A DNA stretch of 42,500 nt from Anaeromyces robustus (Eukaryota; Neocallimastigomycota; Neocallimastigomycetes; Neocallimastigales; Neocallimastigaceae). The first letter of the stretch is position 1; every line of letters begins with the position of its first letter. Shown one piece after another: positions 30,711 to 42,500 of this stretch. The position numbers and the translations under genes were made by a program. Below the pieces are notes generated by a model, which was not told the DNA's origin, did not search any database, and was given only the letters and a program-made list of their open reading frames with translations. Location: positions 205,001 to 247,500 of the forward strand of contig MCFG01000019.1 of assembly GCA_002104895.1 (NCBI GenBank). Reading direction: 5' to 3'.

Positions 30711-31480
30711 TCAATATTTATTATGGTTGAAGAGAATTAATTAATTAATTAATTATTATTATTATTATGATGATAATTATTTATTATAATTTTTTTCTAG
30801 ATGAACTTGCATTTTACAAGAAAAGAGCAGATAATATGTTTGTAAAATATTCATTACATCCATTCGTAAAATCTTTTAATAAAATTTCTTTAGAAAAAAA
30901 ATATGAAGTATGTCTTTTAGCTTGGAAAAATAATCATAAATCATTAGCTATTGAAATATTAGAAAGTATAATATATGATTCCCATAACCATGGAAAAAAT
31001 ATAAATCAAAATGATGATATAATTATTCGTCAAGCTAATAAATTTCTTGGATTTTGTTTTTTAACAGGAGATGGTATTCATAAAAATGTAGAAAAAGCTG
31101 TCATGTATTTTAAAAAAAGTGATACAACAGATTCTTTATTTTTATTAGGTATAATTTATTTTACAGGATATATAGAAAAAGAGGATGCTGCTGCTGATAG
31201 TCTTCGTCTTGCGGAAAAATGGTTTAAAATGGCAGCAGAACGTGGTCATTTATCTTCTCAAATTATGTTACTTTATTTAATGTATATGGAAGAAGAACGT
31301 TCTATGAATAAAAATAGAGAAAAAAATGTTTTTATTAATGAAAATACAATAAATGATTTAAGTTTTATGTTTAATGAAGAAAGCCTTAAAAGTATAACAG
31401 ATCATGTTAAACGTATTAATCATAGTATACTTAATCATAATAATCATAATCATACTATTACTAATAATAATTATAATAAT

Positions 31481-31522
<42 letters not shown>

Positions 31523-33653
31523 TATAATATGAATATGGATCGTTCATCAAATTTATTAAGTAATAAACATAGTAATTCTTCATTATTATCATCAGCTAAT
31601 AGTAATCAAAATAATAATTCTTTATATACCCCCTTCTATTATAAAACAAATTGGAGTAATGAAACCCGATCACTTACAACTAATACCTCTCATACAATTG
31701 TAAATAATTTAACTAATGATATAAAATCGAATAATAATTTTAATAATTTATATAATTATTCATTTACAAGTAATAATACTAATTCTATTCCAACATATTC
31801 TATAAATAAAAATGATTATTTCAAGTTAAATCATAAAATATCAATGGATACTATTAATAGTAATAATAATAAGTTAATGTTTTTAAACAGTAGTATTCTT
31901 AAAAATTTATCAACGTTTAATGATAATATTTCCCCATCTTCTACATCTTCCTCAACTCATAAATATTTATTTAATAATTATGGAGTATATAAATCTCCTC
32001 AAAATGTTGCTTCTCTTAATCGTCATAGAAATATATTATATTGGTTGGAAAAAGCGGCCAAACATGAAAATACTCCACCATTTATTTTTTTTGAATTAGG
32101 ATATTATTATCAGAATGGTATAGGAACTGAAAAAAATTTAAATAAAGCTAGTTATTGGTATAAATGTCTTGTTAATCATGAAGATGATTATATAAAACAA
32201 TATCCATGGATGTGTAATAATGTTCTTTATGCTAAGTATCAATTAGCACGTTTAGCTCCATCTGCAAATAAATCATTAGATTGGTTAATTAAAGCTGCAA
32301 ATGATGGTAATGCGATGGCACAAACTTGTCTTGGTCAATATTATTTTGAACAAAATAGTATTCAACATAAAATGCAAAAATATCTTGTTGATCATCCTAA
32401 AGAAGTTGATTCTTTTTCAATTCTTGGTAAAAAGAATAAATCTTTTGAAAATTTATCATCTAAAGATAATCTTCAACATATGGAAGGTTTTCAACATTTT
32501 TTTGATAATCTTATTGATAAACTTTATGAACAAGATCAAATTGATGAAAGAAAATTCGAAAAAGAATTAATCCCAGATGTTGAATTTCTAAATAAAATTG
32601 AAATAAAAAAAAGGAATAAGGAATATCCAAGAGAAGAAGATTATCTTTTTAATTCAATTTATTTAAATAATGTAACCACCACTACAGTTGATCCAATCGA
32701 AACTTCAACAAATTTCAATACTTCATACCATTCTGTAATCAATAATGAAAGTATTATTGAAAATGAAAATACATCCTCATATACTAAAAAACCAAAGAAA
32801 AGATTTCATAAATTTAATTTTAAATCTTTAGATCCTAGTCGTTTTACCTCAGATAAGAAATCGAAAAATGTAAATAATACCGATACCTCATTTAAATTAA
32901 AAAATCCACCAAAAAAAAATAGAAGAATAAAAAGTTTTAAAGAATTAAAAAAATCATTTTATAATCATATTCGTATTAGTAAAAATAAATCTTCTCATAA
33001 AGCATCAAAAGATCAAAATAATTCAATACCAACTGAATCCATTACTACTGATAATAATATATTTATTGGAAATAATACAACAAAAAATAGTAATATTTCC
33101 ATAATAGATTATAATAATATAAATAATAATAATAATAATATTAATATTAATAATTTTGATAATACTATAAATAATAATATTATTATTAATGGAAATAACA
33201 ACAACAACAACAATAATAATAATAATATTATAGAAATAAAGAAAAAGAGTTTTAATAATTATTTATCAAAACCAAGAACTAATAAAAATAATGAATCAAG
33301 ATTATCATTTCATTATTTTGATAGGAATGAAGTTGTTGTTCATCTTCCTTCCAATAATACTAATTTATCATTAACTAGAGATATTATTATGTCTAATCTA
33401 TCTCTTTTACATGATTGGAATCTTCTTGATGCTTATAAGAATGTACTTATTAAAGAAATTGCTGAATTCATTCAAATGAATGGTAAATTATTTGATAAAA
33501 ATAATAGTAAATATGAAAATAGGGTTATTTTCAGTGAAAATTTACCAATTACTAAAGAAAGTGATAATAATGAGAGTAAAATTTATAATGAAAAATATAA
33601 TTATTCAGTAATATGTAATAATAATAAGAATAAAGAAAATGATGATGATGATA

Positions 33654-33684
<31 letters not shown>

Positions 33685-35615
33685 TAGTAATAATAATATT
33701 AATAATAGATCTAAAGTTAAAAAGAAGAAGAGTATATTTAATATTTTCACTAAAAATAAAGATCACAATAATAATAAAAGTGGTATAAAAATATTTAAAC
33801 ATAATAGAACTTCTTCATCTACTTTAGTTAATGAAAATCAAGGTATAAAATCATTATCCTCTTTAAATAGTAATAATAACACATCTGAAATAATAACTAA
33901 AAAATGTAATCCTACCACTATCAGTACTACTAATACAACAACAGTTAATAATATTCCTACATCTATTCTAACAACTCCAAATGTTAAAGATTCACAAAAA
34001 ATAAAAATTTCACCTATTCAAAATGATAAAATTCAAATGGGACTTTATTGGTTAACAAGTGCAGCCAACAGTACTAATAATAATGATGGTCCTTATTTTG
34101 TAGCTCAATTTATTCTTGGATTAAAATATGAAAATGGAAAACAAATTAATCAAGATGATAACCAATCTATATTTTGGTTAAAACGTTCTTTAGAAAAGTT
34201 TACAGATGAAAATATTAATAGTATTATAATAAATGAATCATTTAATCAAGATATAGCTATAGCAAAAGATGAATTAGAGAGTTCAAAAGATCAAAATGGA
34301 CATATATCAAATTATGGAAATGGTCATTCTCATAATTTAATTCAATCTGTCATTGGTGAATATATGATTGAAGATGATGATGATGATAGTTTAATAGATG
34401 ATATCTATGATAATAATAATAATGATGATGATGATGATGATGACTATAATAATATTAATATTAATAATGGTATTGATAATGACTATCTCTATCTTAATAA
34501 CGGTTTACTATCAAAATCATTATTAAAGAAAAAGGAATGTAAGAAAAAAAGAAGTTTCTTTTATTTTAATGATAAAGATAATCATAATAAAAATAATATT
34601 GGAAAAAAGAATTATATCAAAGGGAATTCAATTCTTACTAGTTTACAAAATAGAAATTTCAATAACAATGATTATATTAATTATGATAATAATTATAATA
34701 AAAATGAAGCCTTTTTCGATAATAATTTGGTATTTAGTGAAGTTTTCAATAATTATAAAATGAATAAAAATAATAATGATAAAATTAATAATGATAAAAA
34801 TGTGAAGAAAAAGATGAGTAAAATTTTTAATGTTTCAAAAAATTTATATAATACTATATCATCACCATTAAATCGTTCAAATAGTTTAAAAGAAAGAAAA
34901 TATACAAAGCAATCTAGTGAATTTATTACTACACCATTTTCTAAAGAAATTATTAATCATCCTTTTTCAAAAAATACTAAAAATAATTTTATCAATATGA
35001 ATTCTAATACTAACCCCAATTTTAATACATATACCAATATAGATAATAATACTATTAATACTATTAATACTACTACAACTACTACTAATACTATTAATAC
35101 TGCGAATACTACTACTATTACTAATAATACTAATACTACAAATACTTCTACAAGTAATAATCATAACCATAATTTTAACTTTCATCTTAAAAAATATAGT
35201 AGTTTAAATGTTATTAAAAGTGAGTTTAAGGAAAAAGAAAAAAATTCAATGTTTAAGCATAATAAGAGTCAAAGTAATGGTGGTTTTCTTAATAATTATA
35301 GTAATGATAAATATAATAATTTTAACACTATTAATATTAATAATAGCACAATAATAAATAATAATGGTTTGACATATAATCGTTTAAATAGACGTAGAAG
35401 TTCAGTAGTTTCTAATATTTGTGTTCATGGTCATCAGGATTATGATAATTTAGGTATGAATAAGAATTTACCAAATCATAATATAGAAAAAATAACATTT
35501 ATGAAAACTCATAATGAAACTAATGAAAAAGATCTAAATAATATTTCTATTTCATTACCACCACCTTATCGTTCAAGCAGTAATTATGATGGTGATACAA
35601 GTAGTTATAATATTA

Positions 35616-35665
<50 letters not shown>

Positions 35666-38038
35666 TTTATTATGGATAGTCAAGAAAGAACCATAGAAAG
35701 TATAAATGATAATATAGGAAAATCTTATTTAAATTTAAGTTTACCACTTGCAAAAATAAAAGAAGATAATGAAACTGAAACTGATATTGAAATTACTGAA
35801 AAAGATTATTTAAATTCAAAGAATCGAAATTCAAATAAAAATATAAATACAGAAAAAGAGAAAATAAATGATACATCTATAATTAATGATCATAAAATTC
35901 AAAATGAATTATTAACGGAAGATTTAATTCAAAATCACAAAACTCAGATTGATGTTCAAAATGAATCTGAAATTCAAAGAGAAGAAGAAGAAAAATCACA
36001 TATTTTATCTTTTGAATCAAAACATCATCCATCATTAGATATAAGTATATTATGTAATAATAATAATAATAATAATGAAGATAATAATGATAAAGATAAT
36101 AATAATAATGACAATAATAATAATAGTAATATCAATGAACATTCAAGTAATTATGTAATAATAAAGAGAAAAAGTCAAACTAAAAAAGAAGTTAGTGAAT
36201 TATTTATTAATACTAGTACTTTAAGTAATAAAAAATTAATGTCAAGAAAGAAAAAGAGATTAAGATCTAATCATAAGAATAGAGTAGATTTAAATTCTAA
36301 TAGAAAACATATTCATTCTTTCTCTAATGAAAGAATATCTCTTTCTGGTGAATTAAAACCTTTTTCTTCAGCTCAAAACAATCAAAATTCATTTTCTCAT
36401 ACTTCATTTTTATCATACCCAAATCAAAATTCATTTTCTCATACTTCATTTTTATCATTCCCAAATGACAATTCAGGCATAACTTCATTTGATAGTAGTA
36501 TTGTTCCAATATCAAAATCTAATTCACATTCTAATTCTTCTATTCATTCAAAATCTTCATCTTTTATAGATATTAATCATCAACAATCACAATCATCTAT
36601 ACCTATATCAACTACTGATGTTTCCGAACATTTTCATAATTTAACAATTATTTTAAATAATTTAATAAGTTTAAAATTAAAAGACAAAGAACTAAAAAAA
36701 CAAAAGAAAAAGGAAAATAATAATAAGAAGAATAACTTAAAAGAAAAACCTTCATCTTCTTCTACTGTAGTAGTAGATAAAGATATTTTACCATTATCAA
36801 TACCACCAATTCCTCATCCATTACCTTTACAACCAAAACAATTTAAATCTTCTTATTCAAAATCTAATAATAATAAGGATAAGGATAATAATAATAATAA
36901 TAATAATAAGGATAATAAGGATAATAAGGATAATAATAAGGATAATGATAATAATAAAGAAAATGAAAACGAAAATTTAATAATATCACCATCATCACAA
37001 CAAATTTCTTCTCTTTTAACTAAATCAGAGAAAACAATAGAAATGAATGAAAAACTTATTCAATTAGATGCAATAACTAAAAGAGCCTCATCTATGCTTA
37101 CTGCTTATTCAATGTTTTCCTTATTACTTTCTTCTGAATCAGAATCTCTTTTATCAACTGATCTTAATTTGTCTAATGAATTTATTCATTTAAATAGTCA
37201 TTCTAATCCTAATATTCATACAAATAAAGATAAATCTTATTATTCTGAATTAGAACTTTATTCTCATAATCATTCTCAATCTCAATCTCAATCTCAATCT
37301 CAATCTCAATCTCAATCTCAATCTCAGTCTCAGTCTCAGTCTCAGTCTCAATCTCAATCTAAATCTCATTCAATTTCACATTCTCTTACACATTCTCAAT
37401 CTTATTCAAATTCATGTTCTCTTTCACATTCTCAATCTCAATTACCATCTGTATTAATATCACCATCAACATATCAATCTTCATTTACAACCAGTACAAT
37501 ATTAACAAATTCTAGTCAAACTGAACCATATTCACTTGTTACTTCATACCTTTCTTCACTTTCTCCAATAGCTGAAGCAGAAATTTCTTCTAGCTTTTAT
37601 AGTGAAATGGAAGATCTTTTCCAATTAGTTAAAACTAAATTAGAAGCTTCATCTATGATTCATCATGAAACTGATTATTATACTTATTCTGATATTGTTT
37701 ATCATTTAGGTCTATGCTATCGTAAAACTAATCTTTTAATTATGTTAAGAATGATGTATCAAGCTGCAGCTCGTGGTCATTCTAAAGCTCAATATATTTT
37801 AGGTCGACATTTCCTTTTAGGTCAAATTATTCCTTTCTCACTTAGATATGGTGTACATTGGTTAAAATTATCTGCTGATCAAGGTCATCCTGATGCACTT
37901 TATGATCTTGGTTGTCTCTATATTAGTAATTATTCTCCTCAATATTATAATATTGAACAAGGTAAATATTATCTTCAATTAGCAAAAGATAATGGTAATC
38001 TTGAAGCAGAAGAATATTTAAATCTTTTAGAGGAATGA
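29969..38038 (+). CDS. Sel1-repeat (HCP-like) protein with giant low-complexity inserts
   Basis: Exons 29969-30242, 30453-30644 and 30801-38038 join in frame to 2567 aa. An in-frame TAA at 29930-29932 supports the start. Residues 1-156 are Ser/Asn-rich with few landmarks. Sel1-like alpha-helical repeats appear in four blocks: about 236-322 (KNVEKAVMYFKKS, AEKWFKMAAERGHLSSQ), about 566-674 (YWLEKAAKHEN, LGYYYQNGIGTEKNLNKA, WLIKAANDGNAMAQTCLG), about 1234-1294 (GLYWLTSAANS, GLKYENGKQINQDD) and about 2449-2560 (YQAAARGHSKAQYILGRHF, WLKLSADQGHPDALYDLG). Between them lie long Asn/Ser/Asp/Lys-rich segments with AAT-coded poly-Asn and a Ser-Gln array. Sel1 proteins are scaffolds in signalling, chitin synthase regulation (Skt5/Chs4 type) or ER quality control. 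No signal peptide or membrane segment is evident, so ER Sel1/Hrd3 is unlikely. Which fungal subfamily it belongs to is not decided. Confidence 0.92.
30243..30452 (+). other. Sel1 gene intron 1, with a 34-base poly-T
   Basis: Donor GTATAT after ENK plus one base; acceptor AAG before ATGAGAAG. Phases match (G joined to AT gives Asp). A run of 34 T at 30322-30355 lies in the middle, far from the acceptor; if left unspliced it would read as poly-Phe and end at 30370. Confidence 0.9.
31480..31530 (+). repeat. AAT-coded poly-Asn run in Sel1 gene (first of several)
   Basis: About 13-15 consecutive AAT codons. Similar in-frame runs occur at about 33657-33690, 35619-35664 and 36056-36075, all in the inserts between Sel1 blocks and none within a Sel1 repeat. 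Confidence 0.9.
36382..36465 (+). repeat. 42-bp tandem duplication (14 aa) in Sel1 gene
   Basis: Two adjacent copies encode QNSFSHTSFLSYPN and QNSFSHTSFLSFPN, differing by a single codon, so the duplication looks recent. Confidence 0.93.
37272..37362 (+). repeat. (TCTCAA/TCTCAG)n hexanucleotide array coding Ser-Gln
   Basis: About 15 in-frame hexamers encode a continuous Ser-Gln dipeptide run. A central block uses CAG for Gln and is flanked by CAA blocks. The following 80 bases contain diverged SHS and SQS relatives, the likely older edge of the array. Confidence 0.95.
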
Positions 38039-38255
38039 GTAATAATTTGGAAAATAATAAAAAAAAAAAAAAAGATTAATAATAATAAAATAAAAATAAA
38101 AATAAAAATATATATACAGAAGATTAATTAAACTTCAGTTTTTTTTTTTTTTTTTTTTTAATGTATATGTATATATACTATTCATTCATTTTTTGTTTAA
38201 AATATATTAATGCATAATATGTAAAATATGTATTAAATATATATGAAAATAAATA

Positions 38256-38288
<33 letters not shown>

Positions 38289-38861
38289 GAAAAATAAAAA
38301 TAATTCATTTTATTTATTTATTTTTATTTTTATTGTTATTTTTTATTTTTTAATAAACATTTATTTATGATTTAAAATATTATTATAATTTATTATTATT
38401 ATTACGATAACAATAATAGTAATAATAAATTAGATATAAGTATTTATAAAAAAAAAAATAAACATTTGTATCTGTAAATAGTAATTATTATAAATATCTT
38501 TTATTATTATAATATTATATATAATAATATTCCTTTATTATATATATATAATATATTATTTTATTTTATTAAATCACATAAATATACAATCTAACCTTTT
38601 TTATTTACAATAAACCAATAAACTTTTTATATATTTTGAATAGAATTAGATAATTTATTATAAAAATCATGATTATTATTATATTATATAAAATATATAA
38701 TATTTATTATTTATTTATATTTATTTTATTTTTCGTTCATTTTATTATTTATATTATTTCATACAATAAATTACTATTTATAAACGATAAAACATTTTTT
38801 TTTTTTAATTATTATATAATGAATTTTTAAAAATCATATCATAGAGATAATCAAAAAAATA

Positions 38862-38906
38862 ATAAAATAAAATAAAATAAAATAAAATAAAATAAAATAA
38901 AATAAA
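38862..38906. repeat. (AAAAT)n pentanucleotide microsatellite
   Basis: About nine AAAAT pentamers in a row, the reverse-strand equivalent of the array at 12658-12718. Confidence 0.92.
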
Positions 38907-40192
38907 AAAAAATTAACACAATTTGCATTTTTATTTTTATTTATTTTTTTTTTTTTCTTTTCTTAATGGATGGGGCTAAACTCATTTCAAATAATGAGAT
39001 ACTATAGAAAAAAATAATATATATAATAATGATTTAGTTTAAACAAAAAAAAGTTTAATTGAAAAAAATATTTTTACATTATAATAATAAATTCTTAATA
39101 AAATAGTTTATTCTATAGTATTTTTATAAGTTATATTGTTTTTTTTTTAAAAAAAAAAAGAAGTGATAATTTAAAGAATTATAGAAAATTTATAAATAAA
39201 AAAAATAAAAAATTAAAATAAATATTATTTTTATTATTATTATTATTTTTATGTTGTTTATATTGTTATGTCTTTTTTTTATTTTTTTTAAAAAAATATG
39301 TCTATTCTTATTATATGGTTCTTTTTAATCTTTTTTTTTTTTTAATATAAATATTTTAATTATTTTTTTTATCCAATAATATTTTAAGATTTTAATATTA
39401 TTAAATCTCATATAAATAAATAAATAAATATAATAAATAAATAAATAAATAAATAGATAGATAAATAAATAACTAAATAAATAAATGAAAATTAATAAAT
39501 ATATAAAAATTAATTAATTAATAAATTAATTAAAAAAAATTTTTTTATAGTGAATAAATAATTAAAACAAAACTATTAATAAAAAATATAATAAATATTA
39601 TTAACTAATTGTTTTTTTTTTAAATATTCATTAACTGCTTAAATAACAAAAAATTATATAATTATTTATATTATTTAATTGTTATTTATCTTAATAGAAA
39701 AGTATGAAGTTGTTTTTTATTTATTAATAAAATAATTTTTGTTAATGAAAATATTTATGGTATAAAAAATAATGTAAAAACAAATATTAAAAAATTTTTA
39801 AACATATTTTATAAATTTTTTTTTAACATATAGCATATATAATAAAAAACTTTTTTTTTAAAAAAAATTAATTAATAAAAAAATAATGTCTTAAAGTTTT
39901 TTTTTTTAATATATTGGTTTATATTATTTCATATTTTTTATATTTCTTTTTTATATTTTATTTTAATATTTATAAAATATAAAAATGTTATAATGTAAAA
40001 AGAAGAGTATAATACAATAAATAAAAATAAAATTAATTGTTAATTTTATAATTAATTTTTTTAGTATTAAAAAAATTTATTAATAAATAAATCTAATTAA
40101 TTTAAATATTGTAATTTATTAAAATTTATATATTTTATTTTATTATTTTTGCAAAGTAAATTTTTTTCAATTATTAATATATATTAAAATTT

Positions 40193-40240
40193 TTAATAAA
40201 TAAATAAATACATAAATAAATAAATAAATAAATAAATACA

Positions 40241-40283
<43 letters not shown>

Positions 40284-40316
40284 ATATCTAAATATATAAA
40301 TAAATAAATAAATACA

Positions 40317-40355
<39 letters not shown>

Positions 40356-40440
40356 ATATCTAAATATATAAATAAATATATAAATAAATACAATAAATAT
40401 ATAAATAAATAAATATAAATATAAATAAAATATATAAATA
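40193..40440. repeat. AAAT array with a 72-bp higher-order period
   Basis: AAAT tetramers interrupted by ATACAT and by TATCTAAATATATA. The latter starts at 40285 and again at 40357, 72 bases apart. The array leaves an open minus-strand frame of repeated Tyr-Leu-Phe-Ile that is not a gene. Confidence 0.92.
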
Positions 40441-41876
40441 TATTATTTGCTTTACTTAATAATAATTTATTAATTTATACTTATTTTTAAATATATTAAT
40501 AAATATTTAAATTATAATTATTTATACATTTAATTTTTTTTAATTAATAATTAAAAATAAAAAAATTTTTTTTTTATTTATTACTTTTTTTTTTTCTTTT
40601 AGTAATAATAATAAAAATAATTGAGGAAGAAAAAAACTTTTTTTTTCTAAATTATATAAATTATTAAAATAGAATTGATATATTTATAATAAATTTATAA
40701 AGAAAACAAAGAAGGAAAAGAAAATATATATATTTGTATCTTTTTTTTTTCTTAATTATAAAGTGTAACAATTAACGAATAATATACAAAAAAAAAAATT
40801 TTTTTTGAATTTTATTAAATCAAATCAATACCATTTCTTGTTACAAAGGTATATTTATTTTTTTTTTTTATAAAAAAAGAGAAGTAATATTATTTTTTTT
40901 TTCGAACGTGAATTTAAGAAATTATAATAAAAAATATCAATATTATTGTTCAATTCAATTCAAAAAAAAAAAGAAAAAATTTAAACAAATTTTGTTTTGA
41001 ATATAAAATTTATATTAATTATTTTTAATATATTTTTGTAATAATTTTTTATATATGATAAAATAAAACAAAAAATATATATATGTATATATTTAAAATT
41101 TGAATAATCAAATACAAACAACCAAATAATTTAAAAATACAATTAATGCAATTAAAAAATAAATCGCGAAATATATTTAAATTTAAATAAAATTTTCTTG
41201 ATCATAATTGAATTTATCCATTAATCATTAATCAACTTTATTACATATAATTTTTTCAATCCATAAAATATATATTTTTAAAACATAAAGAAACAATAAT
41301 ATTTATTAACTTATTAATACCAATATATATCCTTTTTTAATTTAATTTAATATATTATATCTTTTTAAGGTTAGTATTAAGTAAAAATTTATAATATTTG
41401 GTTTTTTTTATATAAATTAAAAAAGTAATATATATAATATTATAATGGAATAATTATTAAAAATCATTTATAATGTTAAAAAAAACGTTATTTATTATTT
41501 ATCAAATCAAAAATATTTTTTTAAAAAATAAAAGAATGATTGATTATATTTTACAGTATAATTTAATACATATATTTAATAAATTAATTTTAAATATATA
41601 TGTAATTTATTAAAGGGTGAATATTATTCACATCAATCATTTTTTTTTTTATTTGGATTGTTTTCAATAGACAAAAATGAGAAATGATTATTAAATTTCT
41701 ACAACTTTTTTTCTATTGAAAATAATGTGTATTATATATATTATTGATTGATCATTCTATTTATAATCTATTAATATATCTATATTCATATTTAATATTT
41801 TTAAGTAATATTTATATTAAAACTTTAATAAATATATTATTTTTCAAAATTTATATAAATATATTAAAATAATTAG

Positions 41877-42500
41877 ATGTCTGAAAAGAAGTTTAGTCCA
41901 TTTGAAGTTAGTTGGTTATTTGTTCAAGAATATTATACTATTATGAACAATAGTCCAGAAAAACTTCACCAATTTTATAATAAAGATTCTTATTATTGTA
42001 ATGGAAGTGAAGGTGAAAGTTCCAAAATATACCATGGTCAATCAGTAAATATTCAATTAAAAAATAATTAGTTTAACTGAAATAAAATAAAATATTAATA
42101 TATATAATATTCTTAATATTATTAATCAATATTATTAATTAAAATAATATAGAAATTTAAAAACTAAAAAAAAAAAAAAATTATATAAATGTTTTAATAT
42201 TAATATTAATATTAATATCAATTTAATAAATTAAAATTTACGTGTTTTTTTTTTTATTTTCATTTTTATTTATTGTTTTTATTTTTTATGATTTAATTTA
42301 TTTTATTAAATAGGAAATTAATAAAAGAATTAAGGAACTTGAATATGAAGATTGTAAAGTTTTAGTTTCAAATGTAGATAGCCAAGTTTCAAGTGGTGAT
42401 GGTATTATTATTCAAGTATTAGGTGAAATGTCAAATAAAGGTGGTGCTTCTCACAAATTTGCACAAACTTTCTTTTTAGCTAAACAACCAAATGGTTATT
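41877..42500 (+). CDS. G3BP/Bre5-like NTF2-domain protein (5' part, runs off window)
   Basis: Exon 1 is 41877-42044 (56 codons). Intron 1 (GTAAAT to TAG) ends at 42313, and exon 2 starts at 42314 in phase 0 and continues past the window. The 118 visible residues form most of an NTF2-like domain: FSPFEVSWLFVQEYYTIMN, SPEKLHQFYNKDS, IYHGQS-EINKRIKEL, VSNVDSQVSSGDGIIIQVLG, EMSNKGG, FAQTFFLAKQPNGY. These match the NTF2 domain of G3BP and fungal Bre5-type proteins better than nuclear transport factor 2 itself. In animals G3BP nucleates stress granules; yeast Bre5 is a cofactor of the Ubp3 deubiquitinase. An RRM domain would be expected downstream but lies outside the window. An in-frame TAG directly precedes the ATG, though TTAG could also be an acceptor of a 5' intron. 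Confidence 0.88.

Larger units (their letters stand above)
38039..41876. other. Intergenic region between Sel1 gene and NTF2-domain gene
   Basis: No coding sequence seen on either strand. It contains a 30-base A run (38257-38286), an AAAAT pentamer array (38862-38906), an AAAT tract (39415-39485) and a structured AAAT array (40193-40440). A small patch at about 38965-39000 (GGATGGGGCTAAACTC) is less AT-biased but too short to interpret. The right end is presumably the promoter of the NTF2-domain gene. Confidence 0.65.

Noticed and set aside
40193-40393. Minus-strand frame of repeated Tyr-Leu-Phe-Ile
   Set aside because: Translation of the AAAT/ATTT array.

Overview
The window is an extremely AT-rich eukaryotic nuclear segment. 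Coding exons are visibly richer in GC than the surrounding homopolymer, AAAT/ATTT and AAT tracts. Genes are split by short, AT-rich GT-AG introns (donors mostly GTAAAT, GTATGT or GTATAT; acceptors TAG, AAG or CAG), use the standard stop codons, and encode asparagine- and serine-rich proteins. This composition, together with a fungal Dnf-type P4-ATPase, a BTG/Tob-family protein and a G3BP-like NTF2 protein, suggests an early-diverging fungus. An anaerobic gut fungus (Neocallimastigomycota) is my best guess. That placement is inference from composition and gene content, not from a marker gene.

Layout: (1) 1-1325 is non-coding, with one clean hairpin. (2) 1326-6766, plus strand: a P4-type phospholipid flippase in four exons (1612 aa); its first 141 residues lie in three short exons and the start of the fourth. 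(3) 6767-9832 is non-coding. (4) 9833-10813, minus strand: a small three-exon BTG/Tob-family gene (157 aa) that no long ORF reveals. (5) 10814-15806 is non-coding, with microsatellites and a minisatellite. (6) 15807-22695, minus strand: what look like several separate ORFs join in frame through eight introns into one nine-exon gene for a 1856-aa protein of unknown function, with three different tandem-repeat arrays in its acidic N-terminal two-thirds. (7) 22696-29968 is a 7.3-kb gene-free stretch with a possible TIR-type element remnant and a perfect 23-bp palindrome. (8) 29969-38038, plus strand: a three-exon gene for a 2567-aa Sel1-repeat (HCP-like) protein whose solenoid blocks are separated by very large Asn/Ser-rich inserts. 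(9) 38039-41876 is non-coding, with AAAT arrays. (10) 41877 to the window end, plus strand: the 5' part of a G3BP/Bre5-like NTF2-domain gene.

The genes do not form an operon or an obvious cluster. Flippase (membrane asymmetry), Sel1 scaffold (often signalling or cell wall in fungi), BTG/Tob (mRNA deadenylation and proliferation control in animals) and G3BP-like (RNA granules, ubiquitin protease cofactor) look like ordinary housekeeping or regulatory neighbours. No tRNA, rRNA, CRISPR array or intact transposon was seen. The most notable items are the hidden BTG/Tob gene, the reconstructed giant repeat protein with a two-level 48/96-bp repeat, and the inverted-repeat structures in the large intergenic region.
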